Assembly (NCBI RefSeq): GCF_000019965.1
Contig: NC_010571.1
Span: forward strand, 3,977,001-4,041,000
Direction of reading: 5' to 3'
DNA from: Opitutus terrae PB90-1
GTDB taxonomy: Bacteria > Verrucomicrobiota > Verrucomicrobiia > Opitutales > Opitutaceae
Length of the DNA stretch: 64,000 nt
A program made the translations under genes and the position numbers. Within the stretch, counting starts at the first letter, position 1. Every line of letters begins with the position of its first letter. Below are positions 1-9,400 of the stretch, piece after piece. The notes under the pieces were generated by a model. It was given only the letters and a program-made list of their open reading frames with translations. It did not search any database and was not told the origin of the DNA.

Positions 1-3000
1 TCGGCCAGGCCATCGCGCGCAACGTCCTCCTCTCGGCGGACGGCAAGACGATCCGGATCATTCCCACGTTCAAGTTCCTCCGCAGTGACACCATCACGGT
101 CGAGCTTGATGCCTCGATCGCTGACGAGCACGGCTATCCGCTCGGACGCGACCACACCTTCAGCTTCACGACGGCGGTGGGCCAGACCACCGTGTCAGGG
201 ATCGTCGTCGATCCGCAGCTGCGGCCGCTCGCCAACGTCAAGGTCGGCATCCAAGGCAGCAACGTGGCCCAGGTGACTTCGAGTTTCGGCACGTTCCTGC
301 TCGATGAGGTGCCGCTCGGTGACCAGATCCTCACGGTCGATGCGCGGCCGGATCCTGCGACCGGAGTCACGCCGCAGGGCGACGCGCGACGATTTGGCTA
401 CCTGGAGTTTGTCGTGCCCGTGCGGCGCGACACCGACAACGGACTCGGCCGGCCAATCTTCATGGTTGAGACGGACGTGTCGACGAGCACGCCGCTCGCG
501 ACCACCGGTGGCGAGCAGGTCATGACGTTCACGCCGGCCCAAAAGGATCTGACCGGCTTCTCAATCACGTATCAGGCCGGAGCCGCGAGGTTCTCCGACG
601 GCACCGTCCGCGGCAGTCTCACAGCTACGCGCATCGACCCTGCGAATATTCCCGACCGGCTGCCCTCGGGGGCGATTCCACACTTCCTAGTCGAGATCGG
701 TCCGGACGGACTCGTGTTCGACACGCCGGCGCGACTCGGCTTCCCCAACGTTTACGGGCTCGCGGTCGGGGCCGAGGTCGTCGTGTTCCATTTCAAATAC
801 GGCGTGCACAATTACGCCGAGCTCGGCCGCGCCGCCGTCGCAGCGGATGGGCTGATCCACACCGGGCCGATGCTGACCGAGGCCGGCTTCGTGGGCATCG
901 TTCCGGCGTCGGGATCGTTTGATCTCACCCGTGCCTACCTGGAAGGTCGGGTGGTGGACGCTGCTGGCACCGGGCTCGCCGGAGTCTCGGTCAACGCGAT
1001 CGCTGGCAGTTCGTATGTCGTTACCGACGCGGCCGGGCGCTACTCGATCCCGCTGCCCGACGTGCGGCTGGAACTTATCCGCACCTTCGCGACGGTCTCG
1101 ACGGATCTCGGCGCGCGCAGCGGCGAGTCGCCAAGCCTCGTGTTCCAATCGCAGCTCGTGACGCTCAACCCCTCTGGCGTGACCAAGGTGCCGGACATCG
1201 TGGTGGATAGCTTCTTCCTTGGCGGGAGCATTCGCTACGTCGACGCCGACGGCGGGCGGATCCCCGCGACCGGGCTGGCGTACGGGGACGACGGCAAGCT
1301 GGTGTCGATCGCCCCGGAGACTGCGCGCGGAGTGGACGTTTTTGTTTACCGCCGCCTCAGCGCCGAAGGTGCGCTGCCGGAGTATGACTCGGAACCGTAT
1401 ATGCGAACGCTAGCGAGCGTTCCGCTGATCGACGATCACTTCGACGCGTCGTTCGCGCTCACGTTCCTGGGCTCGCTGCAGCCCACCTCGACTTCAACTT
1501 CCACGTCAACTCCGTCCGCGGGTGACGTCGTCAAGATCGTGGCCTTTGACCGGAAGACCGGCTTCTACGGCGAGACCGATCTTAAAATCCCCGCCGCGGC
1601 GGAGGCGAACAGCGGGAACGCATCGCTCGACGTGCTGGTGAATCTCGAACTGCGGCCGCCGGTGGTGAAGCTCGACATGAACCGCGTGTTCTTCCTCGAC
1701 GGAATCCGCCGTCGGGCGAACATCCCGCATCGCGGCATCGCGTTCACGAGCGACGAATACGTGGAGTTTAAGACGACCTGGACGACGCCGGTCGCCTCAC
1801 CGCTCGATCGCGCGGAGCTTTCGTTGGCCGGCCGACTGCGCGTCAACTCGATCGATTACCAGACCGACTACGGCATGCCGGTGCGCGGCGGAGAACACTT
1901 CCGCGTGCTCGAGATACGCGAAGCGGTTTTCCCGAATCGGCTGCAGGTGCTGCAGCGCGACACGGACGTCGGCGTCGAGACGTTCTCGATCTCCCGCGAC
2001 GGATCCTTCGTGGACGCGACGCTGCTGCCGATCGAGGTGATGACATCGTCCTACGGCCTGGCCCAAGCGGAGGCCGAGGTGGCGGAAACCTCCAGCAAGA
2101 AAGTGCAGCTGAATATCCTGAACCTCGCGATGAGCGAGAGTGACGGCGGGTTGAATCTCTCCGGCCGGACGCTGCCGCGCAGCGCGGTGCGCATCGGCGG
2201 ATTGACGCTGACGGCGGACGGGCAGGGCTTCTTCAACGGTCGGCTCGATGGCGCGCTGGGCGCGGGCGGGCTTCCTGTGGGCGTGGGGGACAGTCTGACC
2301 ACGCGTTTCGGCGAGGCGCTCGCACCGATCATCAACGCGCTCGATGCGACGCCGCCCGGGCTTGTGCCCAGCCGCGGCGCGCAAGGCGTGGCCGTCGTTA
2401 TCAGCGGCGCCCACTTCAGCCCCGTGGCGGCGGACAACAAGGTCGACTTCAACGGCGCCGCGGCCCAGGTGCAGAGCGCGAGTGAAACGCAGCTGACCGT
2501 GATCGTGCCTGAGCTTGCCTCGTCGGGCGACGTCACGGTCACCGTAGCCGGCAAGCGCTCGAACGGAGTGCGGTTCGACTTCGTCTCGGTGGGGATCAAC
2601 AACGGCTCGTTCGAAGACGGCACCCTGCGCGCGTGGACGCTCGAGGGCAGCGGCGACGTGCTCGAGCAATGGAAACGCGTCACGCCGACGGACCGGCAGT
2701 ACATGGCCTTCCTCGACACGATGGCGAATCCGCGCGACGGCGTGACCACGTTGACCTCGGATCCCTTCGAGGTCCCCGCCGGCATGCAGACGCTGTTGTT
2801 CGAATACAACTTCGTCGCGACGGCACTGTTCCGGCCAGTTTCCGAGGTGCTCGAACTTCAGATCGTCACCGACTCCGAGACGGTCGTCGTGAACGATCTG
2901 TTTGCTGGAGTCGAACTGGACATCAGTTCGCCGATCTCCGGGTTTGATCACGGCACCGGTTTCCGCACGGCCGCCGTCGTGGTGCAGCCCTGGGCCGGCA

Positions 3001-3458
3001 CGAGCCAGCGCATCCGCCTTCGCCTCGTCCTGAAGGGCAGGGGCCCGCTCCCCGAATTCATCCCCGGCATGAACCGTTACGATCAGAATCCGATCGGGCT
3101 CGACAACAACCAGGGCACCGGTGTGTTCCTGGACAACCTCCGCCTTTCAACGGGCTACGAACCGGTCCCCCCACCGTTGGAGCCGACTGCGGTTTCGATC
3201 GTCTCGGATGGCACGGCCGCGACAATCACGTCACTCCCAGCTGCGCTGCCTGCGCAAACCCGCGTGTTCTTGCGCGAAGTCTTCTCTGGCGAACTGCATC
3301 AGGTCGATGTGGGCGAGGACGGTCGGTTGATCTTCTCACGCTCGTTCTCGGAAGGCGAAACGTCAGCGGATTTCTTCCTCTACTATGCCACGCCGCCTGC
3401 AAGTGACACCGGCGGACGGATGTTCAGCCCACAGATCAAGCTTGGAGTTGCCCGATGA
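1..3458 (+). CDS. large secreted Ig-like/TIG-domain surface protein, 5'-truncated by window edge
   Basis: The reading frame is open from base 3 and runs to the TGA at 3456-3458, so the true start lies outside the window. The first ~58 residues look like the end of a bacterial Ig-like domain of the SbsA/Big_5 type (pattern ADGKTIRIIP ... HTFSFTT). Two carboxypeptidase-regulatory-like beta modules follow (SGIVVDPQLRPLANVKV near nt 195; EGRVVDAAGTGLAGVSV near nt 940). An IPT/TIG-like module is at nt ~2360-2570 (GLVPSRGAQGVAVVISG) and a C-terminal jelly-roll-like region begins near NNGSFEDG. A Thr/Ser run is encoded at nt 1488-1517. No enzyme motif is visible. Its stop overlaps the start of the RHS gene by 4 nt (ATGA), so the two are probably co-transcribed and translationally coupled. 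A role as surface or secretion scaffold for the RHS protein is inference. Confidence 0.8.
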   Translation, partial: GQAIARNVLLSADGKTIRIIPTFKFLRSDTITVELDASIADEHGYPLGRDHTFSFTTAVGQTTVSGIVVDPQLRPLANVKVGIQGSNVAQVTSSFGTFLLDEVPLGDQILTVDARPDPATGVTPQGDARRFGYLEFVVPVRRDTDNGLGRPIFMVETDVSTSTPLATTGGEQVMTFTPAQKDLTGFSITYQAGAARFSDGTVRGSLTATRIDPANIPDRLPSGAIPHFLVEIGPDGLVFDTPARLGFPNVYGLAVGAEVVVFHFKYGVHNYAELGRAAVAADGLIHTGPMLTEAGFVGIVPASGSFDLTRAYLEGRVVDAAGTGLAGVSVNAIAGSSYVVTDAAGRYSIPLPDVRLELIRTFATVSTDLGARSGESPSLVFQSQLVTLNPSGVTKVPDIVVDSFFLGGSIRYVDADGGRIPATGLAYGDDGKLVSIAPETARGVDVFVYRRLSAEGALPEYDSEPYMRTLASVPLIDDHFDASFALTFLGSLQPTSTSTSTSTPSAGDVVKIVAFDRKTGFYGETDLKIPAAAEANSGNASLDVLVNLELRPPVVKLDMNRVFFLDGIRRRANIPHRGIAFTSDEYVEFKTTWTTPVASPLDRAELSLAGRLRVNSIDYQTDYGMPVRGGEHFRVLEIREAVFPNRLQVLQRDTDVGVETFSISRDGSFVDATLLPIEVMTSSYGLAQAEAEVAETSSKKVQLNILNLAMSESDGGLNLSGRTLPRSAVRIGGLTLTADGQGFFNGRLDGALGAGGLPVGVGDSLTTRFGEALAPIINALDATPPGLVPSRGAQGVAVVISGAHFSPVAADNKVDFNGAAAQVQSASETQLTVIVPELASSGDVTVTVAGKRSNGVRFDFVSVGINNGSFEDGTLRAWTLEGSGDVLEQWKRVTPTDRQYMAFLDTMANPRDGVTTLTSDPFEVPAGMQTLLFEYNFVATALFRPVSEVLELQIVTDSETVVVNDLFAGVELDISSPISGFDHGTGFRTAAVVVQPWAGTSQRIRLRLVLKGRGPLPEFIPGMNRYDQNPIGLDNNQGTGVFLDNLRLSTGYEPVPPPLEPTAVSIVSDGTAATITSLPAALPAQTRVFLREVFSGELHQVDVGEDGRLIFSRSFSEGETSADFFLYYATPPASDTGGRMFSPQIKLGVAR

Positions 3459-6400
3459 ATTTCGCACCCGTCACGGAACACGCTCCTATCGGTGAGCAAG
3501 CAGCAGAGGACTCTTCATCGTTAGATCGACGGATGCTGGTCTCGCGGCATGCGCTGTTTTCTCCCGTGAAAGTCGTGAATGTCTTCCGTTCTGCGCTCGT
3601 GATCTGGAGCCTGGCAGCGCTTTCCGTTTATGCCCAGACTCCGCCTCCTGCCGACGGCACGGGGTTCATTGCGGACACGATCGAAGGGACAGTAGCGAGC
3701 GTGAATCTTGGCGCAGGGGATGAAAGTCTTGCGTATCTCCAGACCGCGATCGCCCCCAAGAGCGGCATCCTGGATCTCGCGGTCGACCGCGCGAATCGGC
3801 GGTTGTATGTGCTGGCCACCGGCTCGCTCAAGGTTTTCGACATCAATTCCTCGACCAAGCCCGCTACGTTGACGATACGTCACTCCGTCGATGTATCAGG
3901 GCGGGTCCTCGCGCTTTCCCTCGATGCCCGGACGGCCTTCATCGGTGGGAAAGGCAAGGTGACGGCGATCAATCTCTATCCTGAATTCGCCTACGGGAGC
4001 GGCAAATGGACCACTTGGGACGCTTACGCTCGCGTGCGTCCGTTCACGTTCGAACCCGAACTGGAGGTGGCCGCGATGGCGGTGCACCCGGCAGGAGACC
4101 GGCTGGTCGTGGTGTTTGGGAATCTCGTCAACAAGCTGGATCTGCGCAACGACCTGCTCCGCACCGACGTCAACTCCGGCAGCAAGACCTTGGACCAGTT
4201 GAAAGCGGACGGGGAATTGCCTGAGGACTTTGGCTTCATCACCCAACTCGACATCTCAGACGAGGTTCAGACTCGGGGTGCAACCAAGGCGCCGCCGAAG
4301 TTTGCGACACCAGTCGGGCTTAAGGATTTGATCTACCCGCAGGCCGTTGCCCTGGGGATCCGCAATCTGGCTTTCTCGCCCGATGGAAACTACGCGTTAC
4401 TGACGGCGGTCGGCGCCGGCACGCCGCGGGCCACGGCCTTCGGCATCATGCCCACGTCCGACGAGGGGACCGGCGGCATTGTCGTCTTGGACCTGCGCCC
4501 GCAGCCTGCGGACAAGCCTTGGGTGCGGTATCTCGCGTTCATCCCGACGACCGAGCGGGAAGAAAAAACGACGGAGCTACGTCGTGAGGTGCAACGGGAA
4601 GGCTGGAAAATCGTTCATCCGCAGGTCCAGTGGGCCCGCAACCAATACCTGAGCGCACTAGGCCAAGCTGAAGTAGGCATCGGCAGCTCGTTCACCGCCC
4701 TCCCGACCCTGACCGGATTTACGGTTGCGGCCATCGTACTCGATGAGATGGAGCGCTCATATGCGGACTACGGGTACATGCAGGCATACTTTAACCTTTA
4801 CCCACGCGACATGGTGGGCGCTTCCAGCGTCGCGATCAGCCATTCTGGCGACTTCGGCGTGGTGACGCTGCAGGACACGAACAACCTGGGATTGTTGTCG
4901 GTGAGTCTCTCCAACGTGCTGACGGGATTTGGCGAGGTTCCACTGCCGCCACCTCCAACGGACGGCGCGCCAGCGCCCGAGCCTCTGCCTCCCGTGCTTC
5001 CAGACTTCTTTATCAAGCGTGGCACGGGCAAGTCGATCAACGGCTTCGACGCTGCGCTCACGTTTGCACCGTGGGTGGTGGCGCTCCAGCAACCTCAGGC
5101 ATGGGCATACCCGCAAAAGGCGGTGTTCACGTTGGACGACTCGCGCGTCTTCATCGGGATGGCGGGCGGCACCCCCAAAGCCGATCTGACGAACCGTTTC
5201 GGCTCCGCGAACGCCGTCGTGTTGCGCGCGGAAAGAGATAAACCGGACTCGATCTTTGCCGGCACCAACCCGCCGCCCGGATATTCGCTGTACCAGGGCC
5301 CTTCATTCAAATCGCCGCGATTGGCCGCCACGCTGCAAAGCTTCGACGCGGATGCGGATCAGCTTTCCGACCAACTCGAGGCCTTCAACCGCTGGAACTC
5401 ATTGCGCCAACTCCCCGGCGACGATCCCGAAAATTCGAAGAAGCTTGCACTGGTTAGTACCTCTGTCGACCAGCTCACGAATCCGGCCGTACCGCTGCCG
5501 CCGACCGCATTCCCTGATGACGCGATGGATAAGTCCTTTTTCCTTCCGGCAAGCGGGATCGGTTATCGGTGCGATGATTATGCGCTACCCCGGTTGACGT
5601 TGAACGCCGGGAGCCGCAGCGCGGTGGCCGCGATCGAGCGACTCGGCCGGCTCTGGCACGAGGCATATCTCGCGGGGCAGGTGTCGCGCCCGTATTTCGT
5701 CGTAGGCGCGATTAGCACGCCGGGTGGGGGGCCGCTGAAGGGAGCGACCGGCGAGTTGCTCCAATACAACGTGCGCAACGGGTTCCAGGTGAACTTCCCC
5801 TATTTCTCGACGAAGGGCGACGAACCGTACGATTTCGTTTCCTCCAACGGTCCCAATAGTCCGCGCGACAATTCGGGAGACAATTATGGCAACAAGCCGT
5901 CGGGTTTCGACAAGGCGAACACCGCCCGATTCCTCGCGCTGCTGCTGGCGGAGAACAGCGTGAAGAAAATCGAAATCGATCCGGCGGTGCGCGATGTCGT
6001 CGAAGGCGTCAACTTCGGTGACAGCCGCTTTGAGCTTCACGGCAGCCGAACTCCGACTCCCCGGGAGAATCACTCCCGCCGCGATCTCGATTCTCAGATG
6101 TCGGTGTCGTTCTCGCCGCTGGCGATCAAGATCGAGCCAAAACCGCCAACTCCCGAGGGGCCGCGGCCGCCTGGTCGTACGGTTTATACAGTAACGCTGC
6201 CCGATCACCTGAGCCGCGACAAGATGCAGCTGCAACTCACGCTGCCCCCTACCGAACCTGAAGCGGGCCAGGTCCGCAATGACGGGTACATCGTGCGCAA
6301 GGAAGACGGCACCGTGCTGCAGCTGGGCCCGAAGTACGACGTGTCTGAGTTATTCGGCAATGAGAACAGCATCACGCTCACGGTGGATATGCTGAACGGC

Positions 6401-9400
6401 GCTAATTACCAGTTTAGTGCCGAGGTCTTCTCGCCAGAGTTGGACAACGTCTACAGCCTACACGCGCCGTTCCAGTACGTGGATTGGACGGCCGCGAACA
6501 ATCCACTCCGGCGGCTGGCCGCGCTCGATCCTGACGCGACGACACCCGATGCGAGCAACCAGACAAAGGTAGAGGCTGAAACGATTGGGTTTACGGCTCT
6601 GATTGCCTACCGCCGGGTGAAATGGGTCCCGGCATCGGACGACAGACCAACCGGAAGTCCCAGTGAACCTCAGCTAGATCCCCAGAGTGGCGTGATCATT
6701 GCCGGGAAAGATCAGGGCACCTTGTACGTCGAGGCGTTTGCGATCGCTCCATCAGGGAACGAGCTGCGCGCAAAAACATTGGCGATCGAGGTAGGGACGT
6801 GCGACTCGTGTTCCGCGGGCTCGTGCCCGATGCCGGGAAAAACCGGAGTGGCCCTCGGCAGCGTCGAGTTTTGGGTGAGCGATGGAAATAACGGTAAGCT
6901 TCAGGTCAAGCGAACCTCGGCAGGTGCCGACCTCGTGTCGCGGGCATTGCTCGAGTATCCCTATGACGACAAAGACACCCGGGTCGTGCTGGATGCCCAG
7001 GGAGCGGTGCGACAGGTGCTTACGGCGGAGGTTCTGATCGATGTGCGCCCGGAAGGCTCAGGCTACGTCGTGGCGACCTATCCGAATACAGGAACCGTGC
7101 AGTTCGATTCCGCGCTTGCCGTCTACCAACTGCCGCAAGCCGCAACCGCTGTCTCCACGCTGACGGTCGCAGCGGATCCGGTGTCCGGCGACAACGGCGT
7201 GCTTGTCACCACCAACGAAGGGCGAGGCGCCGAACGCTACGCCTTCCGGTACTCGCCGGCCACGAATGCGTGGACGCTGCTCGAGCAGCTGGACGCCGAG
7301 GGAAATGCCCTGCGCGAACAGAGCATTGCCACAACGACCGCGGAGCTCGACGGCCAGCCGGTCACTCAAATCACCCGAGTCACCAAAGGTCGGGACGGCA
7401 CGGTCGCCTCGAAGCAGGTCGATTCTTTTGCCAATCTGCCGGCGGGCCGGCGGCTGGTCGCTACGGCGATCGATCCGGACGGCGCCAACTATGTCACCCG
7501 CTACACCTACACGCCGCAGGGTCTGGTTGAATCGATCGTCTATCCTGAGGGCCGTTGGGTGCGGTTTGCCTATGACGGCCAGCAGCGGGTCACGAAGCGC
7601 ATCGAGCCTTGGTTGAACGCGGCGCCTGACGCCGCCGAATCAGCATGCGTGGTGACGACGTACGACTACACCCCGCTCACCACCACGACGGGGCTGGCGC
7701 CGCTGCCGAAAGCGCCGCGGACCACCGTGGTTTCGGTCCTCGGCACCGAGACGGCGCGATCGTACGACCACTACGAAAACAATGTTCACCGCTCGATCGT
7801 CGCCGTGAAATCGGGCGCGGCGTGGGATGACGCCACGAATCTGGTCACCACGACGACGCATGTCGCCAGCGGGGTGTTTGCCGGCAATGTTGCGTCCGTG
7901 CTTTCCCCCGACGGCACGATGGCTTTCTACGAGTATCGTAAGGAAGCAACCGGGGAGGTGACGACCGTGAGACGAGGAGCGCCCAACGCGGCTCGCAACG
8001 CGATCGTCGACGGCACGATCACAACCTCTCGGCAGAACCGGCAAGGTAACGAAATCGCTTCGTCTGTCGTGGACGTGGCCTCCGGACTGAAGATTGACGA
8101 GCGCACCGCTCTGGAGACCGACGCCGCAGGTCGCGTGCTGAGTTGGCACTATCTCGATGGTTCGACCAGCTCGATCGAATACGGGTGTTGTGGCATCGAC
8201 TCCGAAACAGATCGTCGGGGCATCACGACCACCTATGACTACGACGCGCTGAAACGCGTCAGCGTCCAACACCGCCAGGGAATCACGACGCTTTACGAGT
8301 ACGATGTCCTCGGCCGCGTCACCAAGACGACGCGACGAGGCACGGATGCATCGAACATCGTGACTTCGCGCACGGAATACCTCGATGCGCTGGGCGAGTC
8401 GGTCGACACCTACGACGCCGCGGGACGCAAGACGCAGCTCCGGGTGGCCCACAACGAGAATGGCTCGACCACGCGCACGACCACGCTTCCGGGCGGCTTT
8501 ACTCAGATCGAAATCACGGCCCGAGATGGGCAGCGACTGCAGTCCAGCGGAACCGCGGCTGCGCCGATGCTATACCAGTACCGCGTCGACACGCTGGCGG
8601 ACGAACCCTACGTCGTCACACGGACGATCGCCCGCGTGCTCGACGAAGAAACGCAGGAATATCGGGATACGGAGTGGACCGAAACCTGGAGCGACATGGC
8701 TGGACGGCCGGTGCGCATCGACGCCGCCGACGGCAGCTACGCGGAGAACGCCTACAACGCGAAGAACCAGCTCGTGCGGTCGGTCGATCCCGACGGCGTG
8801 ACCACACTCTTCGGTTACAACGCCCGCAGCGAGCGAACCGTCACGGCGGTCGATATGAATAGCAATGGCGCGATCGATTATGCCGGTTTGGATCGGATCA
8901 CGCGCACCTCCGTGAGCTACGCAGCCAAAACGTGGGAGACCCACTCGATCACCGTGGCCAGAACCGTCACGGAGATCTGGCCCGAGGCGAACGATGAGAC
9001 CTCGCTCGTCGTCTCCACCGACGAGCAGAGCGTCGACGGTGCGCACGCGTGGTCGCAGCAGGCCGAGGCGGTCACGCATCAGGAGACCAGCTATCCCGCC
9101 ATCCGAAACGGATCCTGGACGGTCAAATCGACCGCTCCCGACGGCACATCGGCGGTGCAGACCTACGCCAACGGCCGTCTGGCTTCTGTCTCTCAACTCT
9201 CAACACTCAACTCTCAACTCTCCTCCGTCACCTACGCCTATGATCCCCATGGACGGCAGGAGAGCGTGACCGACGCCCGGTTGGGCACGACGACCTACAG
9301 CTACTACGACGACGACCAGATCAAAACGATCACCGCGCCGCATCCGGAAGTCACCGGCCAAACGCTGGTGACGACCAACTTCTATAACGACCGCGGGCTG